From Agreia bicolorata (lineage in GTDB: Bacteria; Actinomycetota; Actinomycetes; Actinomycetales; Microbacteriaceae), in assembly GCF_000938265.1 (NCBI RefSeq), contig NZ_JYFC01000007.1, forward strand, positions 1 through 64,000: 64,000 nucleotides of DNA, read 5' to 3'. The notes under the pieces are model-generated. The model was not told where the DNA came from. It saw only the letters and a list, made by a program, of their open reading frames with translations, and did no database searches. Shown here in pieces: positions 50,879 to 58,232 of this stretch; position 1 is the stretch's first letter, and the number at the start of each line of letters is the position of its first letter. The translations under genes and the position numbers were made by a program.

Positions 50879-52333
50879 ATGACGCACGACCGCCAGCCCC
50901 CCGCCGCCGTTTCGGCGCGCGGCTGGGGCTGGCGGCACGCGTCACGCAAGGCCTGGGCGGTCGATGGCCTCGACCTCGACATCGAGCCGGGGGAGCGCGT
51001 GCTGCTTCTCGGTGCATCCGGCGCGGGCAAGAGCACGCTGATGCACGCTCTCGCCGGGGTGATCGGCGGCGACGACGAGGGCGAGCAGCGAGGCGAACTT
51101 CGCGTGGCAGGACGAGACGCCACGAGCGCCCGCGGTATTGCCGGCCTCGTGCTGCAAGATCCGGACTCACAGGTCATCCTCGCCCGAGTCGGCGACGACG
51201 TGGCCTTCGGCTGCGAAAACCTGGGCGTGCCCCGAGACGAGATCTGGCGTCGTGTCGCGGAGTCTCTCGACGCCGTCGGCATCGACCTGCCGCTCGACCA
51301 TCCGACCTCGGCGCTCTCCGGTGGCCAGAAACAGCGGCTCGCGCTCGCCGGAGTGCTGGCGATGCAGCCCGGGCTCATTCTTCTCGACGAGCCCACGGCC
51401 AATCTCGATCCTGAGGGGGTTGCGGAGGTTCGCGACGCCGTGGCCAGGGTGGCCCGCACGACCGGGGCCACGCTGATCGTCATCGAGCACAGAGTCGAGG
51501 TGTGGCGCGACATCGTCGATCGTGTTGTGGTGCTCGCGCCCGGGGGAGGAGTGCTTGCAGACGGAGAACCCGATGCCGTGCTGCGCGCCCGGGGCGCGGA
51601 GCTCAGCGCATCCGGCGTGTGGATCCCCGAGTTCCCGCCTCTCGTGACCGAACGGCGGGTCTCGTGGGCGGGCGAACGGCTCATGGATGCCACGGGGCTC
51701 GGAATCGGGCGCGTGCGCGGCACGCGCATCGCCGGCGGCATCGATATCGCACTCGACGAGGGCAAGGCCACCGCGATCGTCGGACCCAACGGTGCAGGCA
51801 AGTCGACGCTTGCGCTGACCCTGGCCGGACTCCTTCGCCCCGCGGAGGGCGCCGTGTCTGCCACGCAGGCTCTCGCCGGGCAGCTGAAGTCGACCTCGCC
51901 GATCACCTGGCGATCGAAGGATCTGCTCACGCGCATCGGGACGGTATTCCAAGACCCCGAGCACCAGTTTCTGGCATCGACGGTGCGCGACGAACTGGCG
52001 GTGGGCCCTCGAGCCCTCGAGCTGAGCGACGGAGACATCGATGCGCGCGTCGATGCGCTGCTCGAGCGGTTGAGGCTCGACCATCTGTCGCTTGCAAACC
52101 CGTTCACGCTGTCGGGCGGAGAGAAGCGCAGACTCTCCGTAGCGACGGTTCTGGCCACCCGACCGAAGATGCTTGTGCTCGACGAACCGACCTTCGGACA
52201 GGACTCGCGAACGTGGAGCGAGCTCGTCTCGTTGCTCGCCGGTCTGCTCGACGAGGGCCAGTCGATTCTGGCGGTCACCCACGACGCGGACTTCGTGGCC
52301 GCCCTCGCCGACGACGAGATCAGGCTGTCATGA
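50879..52333 (+). CDS. ykoD: ECF transporter ATP-binding protein YkoD (two ATPase domains)
   Basis: Fused double ATPase of 484 residues. First half: Walker A GASGAGKST, signature LSGGQKQR, Walker B LILLDEP. Second half: Walker A GPNGAGKST, QDPEHQFLAS, LSGGEKRR, Walker B MLVLDEP. The EcfA1-EcfA2 fusion is the usual form in YkoD. ATG at 50879; little Shine-Dalgarno sequence is seen, so translation may be coupled to ykoE, about 20 bases upstream. Its stop overlaps the ykoC start (ATGA). Confidence 0.93.
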   Translation: MTHDRQPPAAVSARGWGWRHASRKAWAVDGLDLDIEPGERVLLLGASGAGKSTLMHALAGVIGGDDEGEQRGELRVAGRDATSARGIAGLVLQDPDSQVILARVGDDVAFGCENLGVPRDEIWRRVAESLDAVGIDLPLDHPTSALSGGQKQRLALAGVLAMQPGLILLDEPTANLDPEGVAEVRDAVARVARTTGATLIVIEHRVEVWRDIVDRVVVLAPGGGVLADGEPDAVLRARGAELSASGVWIPEFPPLVTERRVSWAGERLMDATGLGIGRVRGTRIAGGIDIALDEGKATAIVGPNGAGKSTLALTLAGLLRPAEGAVSATQALAGQLKSTSPITWRSKDLLTRIGTVFQDPEHQFLASTVRDELAVGPRALELSDGDIDARVDALLERLRLDHLSLANPFTLSGGEKRRLSVATVLATRPKMLVLDEPTFGQDSRTWSELVSLLAGLLDEGQSILAVTHDADFVAALADDEIRLS

Positions 52334-53112
52334 GCATCCTCACACCAACCAAGGGCGCCCAGACGATCTATCGGATCAACCCCGTGGCCAAGCTCGCCAC
52401 AGCGTTTCTTCTGAGCCTTGCGCTCATTCTCACGATCGACTGGCTCTCCGCTGCCACTGCGCTGGTGCTGGAGAGCGTTCTGCTGGCGTGGGCCGGCCTG
52501 TCCGTTCGCCAGTTCTTCTTCCGCACGATTCCCGTCTGGATCGCTGCGCCAACGGCCGGCCTCACCACGCTGCTGTACGGGCAGGCATCCGGGCAGAGCC
52601 ACTTCGAGTTCGGCCTCATCCATGTGACCGACGGATCGATCTCGTTGGCCGTCGCCACAGCGCTTCGTGTGCTTGCCATCGGGCTGCCCGCCATTGTCTT
52701 GTTCGTGACGATCGACCCCACAGATCTCGCCGATGGTCTGGCTCAGGTGTGGCATCTGCCCAGCCGTTTTGTGCTCGGCGCGCTCGCGGGCCTGCGCCTG
52801 GTGGGGCTCTTCCTCGATGACTGGCGCTCGCTCGAACTCGCCCGACGAGCGCGGGGAGTGGGTGACCGGGGGCGTATCCGGCGGATTCTCTCGCAGGCCT
52901 TTGCGCTTCTGGTCCTCTCCATCAGGCGCGGCAGCAAGCTCGCAACAGCGATGGAGGCTCGCGGCTTCGGCGGAGACACGGAGCGCACCTGGGCGCGCGA
53001 GTCGCTCTTCGGATGGCGCGAGTTGGTGCTTATCGGAATCGGCGCCGTGATCGCCGCGGCCGCGATCGCCGCCGCAGTGCTGTTCGGAACCTGGAACTTC
53101 ATCGTCGGATGA
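52330..53112 (+). CDS. ykoC: ECF transporter transmembrane component YkoC
   Basis: EcfT-family protein of 260 residues with five hydrophobic segments. Two coupling-helix motifs typical of EcfT are visible: ARRARGVG (about 172-179) and AMEARGFG (about 214-221), which contact the ATPase domains. It couples ATP hydrolysis to uptake by YkoE. Starts inside the ykoD stop codon and its own stop overlaps the next gene (ATGA), so at least four genes form one unit. Confidence 0.92.
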   Translation: MSILTPTKGAQTIYRINPVAKLATAFLLSLALILTIDWLSAATALVLESVLLAWAGLSVRQFFFRTIPVWIAAPTAGLTTLLYGQASGQSHFEFGLIHVTDGSISLAVATALRVLAIGLPAIVLFVTIDPTDLADGLAQVWHLPSRFVLGALAGLRLVGLFLDDWRSLELARRARGVGDRGRIRRILSQAFALLVLSIRRGSKLATAMEARGFGGDTERTWARESLFGWRELVLIGIGAVIAAAAIAAAVLFGTWNFIVG

Positions 53113-53609
53113 GCACTCGGAACATCATTTTGCTCGACGGGCCGAGTGGCGCGGGAAAGAGCACGCTCGCAGATCGAATCGTCGACGGCTGGCCCGGGAC
53201 GGTCGTGCCGCAGCTCGTGCGTCTCGACGACATCTATCCGGGATGGGGCGGCCTGCGGGCGGCGGGCGAGCACGTGCACCGCTTCGTTCTCGAGCCGATC
53301 GCAGCGGGCGCGCCGGCACGGTGGCAGCGGTTCGACTGGAACGCCGATGCGCCGGCCGAATGGCACGACATCGACCCGGAGCGCCCTCTGCTCATCGAGG
53401 GCTGCGGGGTGCTCACCCGAGCGAATGCGGCGCGCGCCGACGTGCGCATGTGGCTCGACGCTCCCGACGACATCCGCAAGCATCGAGCACTGGAACGGGA
53501 TGGTGAGACGTACGCTCCTCACTGGGACGAGTGGCAGCGTCAATGGGAGTCGTTCGTCGAAGGCGAGAATCCTGCCTCCCTCGCCGACCTCAGGCTCGAT
53601 GGGTCCTAA
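53109..53609 (+). CDS. P-loop nucleoside/uridine-kinase-like protein
   Basis: Protein of 166 residues with Walker A GPSGAGKST near 11-19, LVRLDDIYPGWGG (a D-D-x-Y segment like uridine kinases) and RALERDGETYAPHWDEWQRQWESFV in the lid region. The fold is a small nucleoside-kinase type. It overlaps ykoC by ATGA, so it is translated with the thiamine/HMP transporter, which makes phosphorylation of an imported thiamine precursor worth testing, though no thiamine-specific motif is present. Related proteins are usually annotated only as ATP-binding. Confidence 0.8.
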   Translation: MSTRNIILLDGPSGAGKSTLADRIVDGWPGTVVPQLVRLDDIYPGWGGLRAAGEHVHRFVLEPIAAGAPARWQRFDWNADAPAEWHDIDPERPLLIEGCGVLTRANAARADVRMWLDAPDDIRKHRALERDGETYAPHWDEWQRQWESFVEGENPASLADLRLDGS

Positions 53610-53636
53610 CTGACAGCTGAATGCAGGCTGACGGCT

Positions 53637-53642
53637 TACGGT
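53637..53642 (+). promoter_or_regulatory. -10 element TACGGT, leaderless promoter
   Basis: TACGGT ends 6 bases before the ATG at 53649, with only GGAGCA between. Confidence 0.4.
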
Positions 53643-53648
53643 GGAGCA

Positions 53649-53903
53649 ATGACTGAGAAAACCTACACAGCCCTGTATCTCGACGGCCCTCTCGCAGGCC
53701 AGACCGAAGACCGTGCGTTCATCGACGGACAGTTCGACAGCCGCTTTCCGGCACTCGGCGCCGTCGGAGGCCTCGAGTCGACGTTCTGGTATGAGGCGGG
53801 CGACACCGAGGAGGTCGACGGCCACCTCACGGTCAAGTACTCCTTCGACGCCGCTGACTCCGACCCGACCGTTCGCACGGGCGGCGTCGGCGACGACCAC
53901 TAG
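53649..53903 (+). CDS. Small protein of unknown function
   Basis: Protein of 84 residues, acidic, no membrane segment. Begins MTEKTYTALYLDGPLAGQTEDRAFIDGQF; no known domain recognised. The LYLDGPLAGQT pattern looks like a small conserved actinobacterial protein. It stands between the ykoEDC unit and a convergent peptidase-like gene. A -10 hexamer lies 6 bases upstream, which supports that this is a real gene. Confidence 0.6.
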   Translation: MTEKTYTALYLDGPLAGQTEDRAFIDGQFDSRFPALGAVGGLESTFWYEAGDTEEVDGHLTVKYSFDAADSDPTVRTGGVGDDH

Positions 53904-53912
53904 GCGGAATGC

Positions 53913-55163
53913 CTACTGATCGGTTCGAGACTTGATGAAGGCGTCGATCACGGGAGCCGGATGCGTCATGCGCCATACCGGCCCCGGATCGGCGATTCGC
54001 CTGTCGAGCTCGAGCAGCACGGTGACATCTCCCGTGGGTGTCTTGAATGTCACCTGACCGACTCGCGTGCCCTTTGCGCCGGTCGTCACAGGCTCGACGG
54101 TGACCGTCTTGGTGACGGGCGCCGTCAACCAGATCAGCTGCGATTTTGTCGCCACCGCAACGCCGTGAGCCTCGTCGCCCCACGGCGTCGTGTAGGTCAC
54201 CACTCGGTCGCCCTGCGACACGAGCACCGTCTTGGTGAGTGTCGCGGCCGCGGTCGAGATGAGTGTTGAGAGGTCGCCATCCAGAGTCTCGTAGTCGGGC
54301 TCGCGCAGGTACGCGCCGTAGAGCGGAACAGCGTCGACGCCCGTGCCCACGGTGAGGCGGAAGAGGAAGCACAGGCCCGCGGAGTCGGTGAAGCTGCGTG
54401 ACAGGCCCGTAATGCCCTCGTCGGCCCGGTAGGCAGCGACGTTGTCGACCTTGCGATTGCCCGCGACCACGACGCTGTCGTGGCTCATGATGTCGGCGAG
54501 CACGGGGTCGGCGAAGGCGCGGGCGGCCAGGGCCGCGAGTTCGGATGCCGTGCCCTGCGATCCCTCGGCCAGTCCGGTCGCGTCGACCACGGTCGTGCCC
54601 GCGTATCCGTTCTTTGCCAGCCACGCGTTGGCCGCGACGACATAGGCGTCGACCGAGCCGAATGCCCATCGTGCGAGTGCATCGGCATGGGTGTTGCTCG
54701 ACCCGAGGAGCATCGACTGCAGGTATTGCTGCTCGCTCCAGGTCTCACCCGCGATCAATGAGATCGAGCGCGCCGACTCGGAGATGTACTTCACGTAGCC
54801 CGCGTAGTCCTCTGCGGTGACGACGATCGATGGGCCGGGCTTGCCTGGCTCGATCGGCTTCGCGTCGAGCACGACGAGTGCGGTGATGACCTTCGTGACG
54901 CCTCCCAGAGGAACGGGCGCTGTGTCGCCGCCGGATGCGAGGATCGTGCCATCGGCGGTGGCGATCGCGCTCGCGCCGTTCTGCGAGACGGTCGGAGCGC
55001 CGAGCGTCGGAACGATGTCCGAGGCGTCGTCGATAACGGCCTTGGTGCTGGGGAGGGGACCCACCAGAGTGGCTGGTCCATAGAGGCCGATGGCGAGAAT
55101 CAGAACGGCTCCGAGCGTGATGCCCAGTGCCCGGTTGATGCGTGATGCGGTTGACTTGGCCAT
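53913..55163 (-). CDS. D-alanyl-D-alanine carboxypeptidase homologue lacking catalytic motifs
   Basis: Protein of 416 residues with one N-terminal membrane anchor (about 12-35) and a penicillin-binding-protein fold. Aligned to DacA/DacC-type proteins, the SxxK motif (PASLTK) is GVTK: Gly88 in place of the nucleophile Ser, with Lys91 kept. The SxN motif is kept as SSN (155-157). The KTG motif is replaced by SRS (255-257) in GLSRSFTDSAG. Two of three motifs are lost, so it probably cannot act on D-Ala-D-Ala and may bind peptidoglycan or regulate. Leaderless promoter by position. Confidence 0.82.
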   Translation of the reverse strand: MAKSTASRINRALGITLGAVLILAIGLYGPATLVGPLPSTKAVIDDASDIVPTLGAPTVSQNGASAIATADGTILASGGDTAPVPLGGVTKVITALVVLDAKPIEPGKPGPSIVVTAEDYAGYVKYISESARSISLIAGETWSEQQYLQSMLLGSSNTHADALARWAFGSVDAYVVAANAWLAKNGYAGTTVVDATGLAEGSQGTASELAALAARAFADPVLADIMSHDSVVVAGNRKVDNVAAYRADEGITGLSRSFTDSAGLCFLFRLTVGTGVDAVPLYGAYLREPDYETLDGDLSTLISTAAATLTKTVLVSQGDRVVTYTTPWGDEAHGVAVATKSQLIWLTAPVTKTVTVEPVTTGAKGTRVGQVTFKTPTGDVTVLLELDRRIADPGPVWRMTHPAPVIDAFIKSRTDQ

Positions 55164-55169
55164 TGGCCA

Positions 55170-55175
55170 AGGCTA
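55170..55175 (-). promoter_or_regulatory. -10 element TAGCCT, leaderless promoter
   Basis: On the minus strand TAGCCT ends 6 bases before the ATG at 55163. Confidence 0.45.
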
Positions 55176-55198
55176 ACCGCGTCGGGCGGCGTTGCCGG

Positions 55199-55549
55199 TC
55201 AGCCCCAGCCGAGTTCGTGAAGTCTCGTGTCGTCGATACCGTAGAAATGAGCGATCTCGTGCACCAGCGTCACGTGGATCTGATCTTTCAGCTCGTCGAG
55301 GTCGTCGACGAGTTCGAGCAGCGGCTCGCGGTAGAGCACGATGCGGTCGGGCATCTCTCCGAATCCATACTGACCGCGCTCCGTGAGAGCCACGCCGTCG
55401 TAGAGTCCCAGCAGGTCGAGGGAGCCGTCCTCAGGTCTGTCTTCGACGACGAAGACCACGTTGTCGAGACCGTCGATCATGTCGTCGGGCAGAAGGTCGA
55501 GTTCGGCCACGACGAGCGCCTCGAACTGCTCGGCATCGATGTCGTGCAC
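55199..55549 (-). CDS. Zinc metallopeptidase-like protein (HExxH)
   Basis: Protein of 116 residues with HEIAH at 97-101 (metal ligands and the catalytic Glu) in HVTLVHEIAHFYGIDDTRLHELGW, the pattern of the small zincin-like DUF1025 family. An acidic N-terminal region precedes it (FEALVVAELDLLPDDMIDGLDNV). GTG at 55549 chosen because GGAGAG lies 6-11 bases upstream. No signal peptide. Substrate unknown. Confidence 0.85.
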   Translation of the reverse strand: MHDIDAEQFEALVVAELDLLPDDMIDGLDNVVFVVEDRPEDGSLDLLGLYDGVALTERGQYGFGEMPDRIVLYREPLLELVDDLDELKDQIHVTLVHEIAHFYGIDDTRLHELGWG

Positions 55550-55625
55550 GGAGGACTCTCCTTCGGACTCATACGCGCGGGATACGACAAAGGCCCGGAT
55601 CGTGATCGACCCGGGCCTTTCTCTC

Positions 55626-55702
55626 TGGGGTGAATAACGGGGCTCGAACCCGCGACATCCGGCTCCACAAGCCAGCGCTCTACCAACTGAGCTATATCCA
55701 CC
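55626..55702 (-). tRNA. tRNA-His (GTG)
   Basis: On the minus strand the cloverleaf reads GTGGATA acceptor 5' side, paired with TATTCAC at the 3' side, with anticodon loop CTTGTGGA giving anticodon GTG. An extra G before the first pair (55702) faces the discriminator C, the tRNA-His hallmark, and CCA is encoded (55626-55628). Confidence 0.97.
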
Positions 55703-55749
55703 ATGTGCCACTCGATGAGAACTCATCGAAGCGACAGAAGAAGACTCTA

Positions 55750-56370
55750 CTACAGACCGGCGGCGAACTCGCGCACAATCGTGGATGAGAGTTCTTTCAG
55801 ATCGTCTGTAGCCGGTCCGGGCTCCGCAACAAAAGCGCCCTTGCGGTAGTAACCGAGTTCTCTGATCGACTCGAGGATGTCGGCGAGAGCGCGGTGGCCA
55901 CCGTCTTTCTTGGGTGCGTTGTAGTACACCCGGGGGAACCAGCGGTGCACGAGTTCTTTGATGCTCGACACGTCGACGCTGCGGTAATGCAGGTGGCTGT
56001 CGACGCGGGGCATGTACTTGGCCAGGAACGCGCGGTCGGTGCCGATGGTGTTTCCGGCGAGGGGCGCCTGCTGGCCGGTGGGCACGAATTTCAGAATGTA
56101 CTCGAGTACCTGGAACTCGGCCTCGGCCAGGCTTACGCCGAGAGGGATCTCCTTGTCGAGTCCGCTCGAGGCGTGCATGTTGCGCACGAAGTCGTTCATG
56201 TTCTGCATGGCCGAGTCGTCGGGCTTGATGACGACGGCGAAGCCCGGATCGAGGATGTTGAGGTCGAAGTCGGTGATGACGACCGCAACCTCGACGAGTT
56301 CGTCGACGCTGAGATCGAGTCCCGTCATTTCGCAGTCGATCCAGACGAGACGATCCGTGAGTGAAGCCAT
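55750..56370 (-). CDS. orn: Oligoribonuclease Orn
   Basis: DEDDh exonuclease of 206 residues that degrades short RNAs (2-5 nt), including pGpG and nanoRNA. ExoI motif [10 protein letters not shown] (Asp12, Glu14), central Asp in [10 protein letters not shown], and Exo[17 protein letters not shown] (His and Asp). ATG at 56370 was chosen over an earlier one at 56448 because -10 TAGGAT lies 7 bases upstream and family members start [10 protein letters not shown]. Divergent from a small membrane protein. Confidence 0.95.
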   Translation of the reverse strand: MASLTDRLVWIDCEMTGLDLSVDELVEVAVVITDFDLNILDPGFAVVIKPDDSAMQNMNDFVRNMHASSGLDKEIPLGVSLAEAEFQVLEYILKFVPTGQQAPLAGNTIGTDRAFLAKYMPRVDSHLHYRSVDVSSIKELVHRWFPRVYYNAPKKDGGHRALADILESIRELGYYRKGAFVAEPGPATDDLKELSSTIVREFAAGL

Positions 56371-56377
56371 GCACGCA

Positions 56378-56406
56378 ATCCTATCCGTGCGCATGAATCG
56401 TAGAAT
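56378..56406. promoter_or_regulatory. Divergent leaderless promoters of orn and the small membrane protein
   Basis: Minus strand: TAGGAT (56383-56378) ends 7 bases before the orn ATG. Plus strand: TAGAAT (56401-56406) ends 7 bases before the ATG at 56414 and overlaps the earlier ATG at 56405, so that one is unlikely to be the start. Confidence 0.5.
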
Positions 56407-56413
56407 GGACTCG

Positions 56414-56632
56414 ATGATCATCACCCTCGCTATCCTGCTTCTGGTCAATGCGCTCTGGAACGCACTGGTCTGGCCACGTTTCTACAAGCGCATCAGCAAA
56501 GACCCGCGGGCGCGCGACGCGTCGGGTAGGGCCACGACGTTCCTCATCGTGCATGCCGTGCTCATCGGAGTCTCTCTGCTTCTCGCTGCAGTGTCTCTCG
56601 TTGTCGCGATCATCGCGCTCGCCTCTGCGTGA
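56414..56632 (+). CDS. Small membrane protein (SCO4848-like)
   Basis: Protein of 72 residues with two helices: [25 protein letters not shown], then a loop with [14 protein letters not shown], then [27 protein letters not shown]. This is the pattern of SCO4848-type two-helix proteins of actinobacteria, function unknown. ATG at 56414 is favoured because the -10 hexamer overlaps the alternative at 56405. Divergent from orn and upstream of tRNA-Arg. Confidence 0.72.
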   Translation: MIITLAILLLVNALWNALVWPRFYKRISKDPRARDASGRATTFLIVHAVLIGVSLLLAAVSLVVAIIALASA

Positions 56633-56672
56633 CGCGCTATCGTAGAAGCGCCTCGCGGTAAGCGAGGCACAC

Positions 56673-56745
56673 GCCTCCGTAGCTCAGTGGATAGAGCAAG
56701 AGCCTTCTAATCTCTTGGTCGTAGGTTCGATTCCTACCGGGGGCA
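56673..56745 (+). tRNA. tRNA-Arg (TCT)
   Basis: Acceptor GCCTCCG pairs with CGGGGGC, D arm GCTC/GAGC, T arm TAGGTTCGATTCCTA. Anticodon loop CTTCTAA gives TCT. The innermost anticodon-stem pair (31-39) is C-T, a mismatch. CCA is not encoded. No integrase or attachment-site repeat was found nearby. Confidence 0.96.
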
Positions 56746-56867
56746 CTTCACTACGAGTCGTGTCGAATGACTATGAGCAGCCCTCATTAGTTGTTGCTTC
56801 AACTATTCTCAGTGTTTCCACAGTTCCTCCCAAGTACTTGCAGCGGGGGGCGCCCCTATGGTCGTAG

Positions 56868-56889
56868 GCGTACTAACTTGCCAGTACGC
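56868..56889 (+). promoter_or_regulatory. Inverted repeat in the leader of the FMN lipoprotein gene
   Basis: GCGTACT (56868-56874) and AGTACGC (56883-56889) pair around 8 bases, 22 bases before the ATG at 56912. It could be a repressor site or an mRNA hairpin. The rest of 56746-56867 carries no recognisable feature beyond AT-rich patches. Confidence 0.4.
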
Positions 56890-56911
56890 ATCCCGACTGA
56901 TGGAGAGAACC

Positions 56912-57385
56912 ATGATCACCCGCCACCAGAAAACCGCCGTCACAGCCCTCGCCGGGCTCTCGCTTCTCGGTGTCGTCACCGGCTGCTCCACCGGAGCAGA
57001 CGCGCCTGACGCCGCCAGCACGCCGGCTGGCACGCTCAAGAGCACCAGCGACGCCGCCCCCTCCACATCGGCACCCGCTGGATCGTCCGCATACAAAGAT
57101 GGCGAGTACAAGGCAGAGGGCGAGTACACCTCTCCCGGAGGCAAAGAGATGGTCGGCGTGTCGCTGACCCTGGCCGGCGGCAAGATCACGGCCGTCACCG
57201 TCACGCCCGAATCGACCAACCCGAACGGCAAGAAGTACCAGGGCGAGTTCGCCGACGGCATCGCCGCCGAGGTCGTAGGCAAGAGTCTCGATGACCTCAA
57301 GGTCTCGAAGGTCGCCGGTTCGTCGCTGACGAGCGGCGGCTTCAACGATGCCGTCGACAAGATCAAGGCTGATGCCGGCGTCTAG
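56912..57385 (+). CDS. FMN-binding-domain lipoprotein (flavinylated electron carrier)
   Basis: Protein of 157 residues. Signal peptide with lipobox ending at Cys25 (LLGVVTGC), then a Ser/Ala/Pro linker, then an FMN_bind domain (about 60-157). The C-terminal GSSLTSGGFNDAV aligns with GATVTSxAFxxAV of RnfG/NqrC-type proteins; Ser138 would be the FMN attachment residue, a Ser where Thr is more common. ApbE is encoded next, overlapping by 14 bases, and a membrane reductase follows, so the lipoprotein likely carries electrons outside the membrane. ATG at 56912 chosen with GGAGAG upstream. Confidence 0.88.
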   Translation: MITRHQKTAVTALAGLSLLGVVTGCSTGADAPDAASTPAGTLKSTSDAAPSTSAPAGSSAYKDGEYKAEGEYTSPGGKEMVGVSLTLAGGKITAVTVTPESTNPNGKKYQGEFADGIAAEVVGKSLDDLKVSKVAGSSLTSGGFNDAVDKIKADAGV

Positions 57386-58232
57386 TCTCCGATTCACCGG
57401 AATCGGCACGTCCTGGCAGATCGATACCGATGACGACCTTCCCGAGGTCGTCGCCGATCGAGTGCGAGGCCGCGTCGAGGAGTTCGATCGCACGTACTCC
57501 CGATTCCGATCCGATTCTCTGGTGGCATCGCTCGCCGCAGAGTCGGGATCGGTCGACTTTCCGCCCGATGCGATTGATCTCTTCGATCTCTACGACAGAC
57601 TCGACGAGATCAGCGGGGGAGCGGTGACACCACTGGTGGGCCGCTCCCTCGAGCACCTCGGTTACGACAGCCAGTACAGCCTCACCGCGCAGGCGGGCCG
57701 AGTCGTACCGACAAAATGGACAGAGGTGGTGAGTCGCAGCGGCTCGACCGTTACGACGACTGCACCGACCGTCATCGATGTGGGCGCCGCGGGAAAGGGC
57801 TACCTGGTCGACTTAGTGGCCGAGGTTCTCGTGGATTCAGGGATCACCGGCTTCGTCATCGATGCCAGCGGCGATCTGGTGAACAGGGGAGAGCCCCTGC
57901 GAGTCGGCCTCGAGCATCCGTTCGACCCGAGCAAGGCGATCGGGGTCGTGACGATCGAGAATGAGTCGCTCTGCGCATCCGGATCGAATCGCCGGGTGTG
58001 GGGAGCGGGTCTGCATCACATTCTCGACGGACGCACGGGGGCGCCGACGTCGGACATTATCGCGACCTGGGCGATCGCGGCCAACGGCCTTCTTGCCGAC
58101 GGACTCGCCACTGCCCTGTTCTTCGTGCAGCCCGCGCGGCTCGCCGAGCATTTCGAATTCGATTGGGTGCGCATGCACTCCTCCGGCATAGCCGAACGAT
58201 CCCGCACGCTGCGGGGAGAGGTCTTCTCCTGA
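57372..58232 (+). CDS. apbE: FAD:protein FMN transferase ApbE
   Basis: Protein of 286 residues that transfers FMN from FAD onto a Thr/Ser of flavoproteins, needing Mg2+. Family segments: SRFRSDSLVASLA, VIDVGAAGKGYLVDLVAEVL (usually DLGGIAKGY), VIDASGDL, and ATWAIAANGLLADGLATALFF with the metal-binding Asp in the LLADGLATAL segment. No signal peptide is evident. ATG at 57372 overlaps the lipoprotein gene by 14 bases; a start at 57348 would add 8 residues. It is expected to modify the FMN lipoprotein upstream. Confidence 0.93.
   Translation: MPASSLRFTGIGTSWQIDTDDDLPEVVADRVRGRVEEFDRTYSRFRSDSLVASLAAESGSVDFPPDAIDLFDLYDRLDEISGGAVTPLVGRSLEHLGYDSQYSLTAQAGRVVPTKWTEVVSRSGSTVTTTAPTVIDVGAAGKGYLVDLVAEVLVDSGITGFVIDASGDLVNRGEPLRVGLEHPFDPSKAIGVVTIENESLCASGSNRRVWGAGLHHILDGRTGAPTSDIIATWAIAANGLLADGLATALFFVQPARLAEHFEFDWVRMHSSGIAERSRTLRGEVFS

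Noticed and set aside
56847-56856. GGGGCGCCCC palindrome near the flavin operon
   Set aside because: Short and purely GC; expected by chance in such DNA. The GCGTACT repeat nearby is more convincing.
56673-56911. Integration site of a mobile element at tRNA-Arg
   Set aside because: No integrase, direct repeat of the tRNA end or phage gene follows; neighbouring genes look chromosomal.
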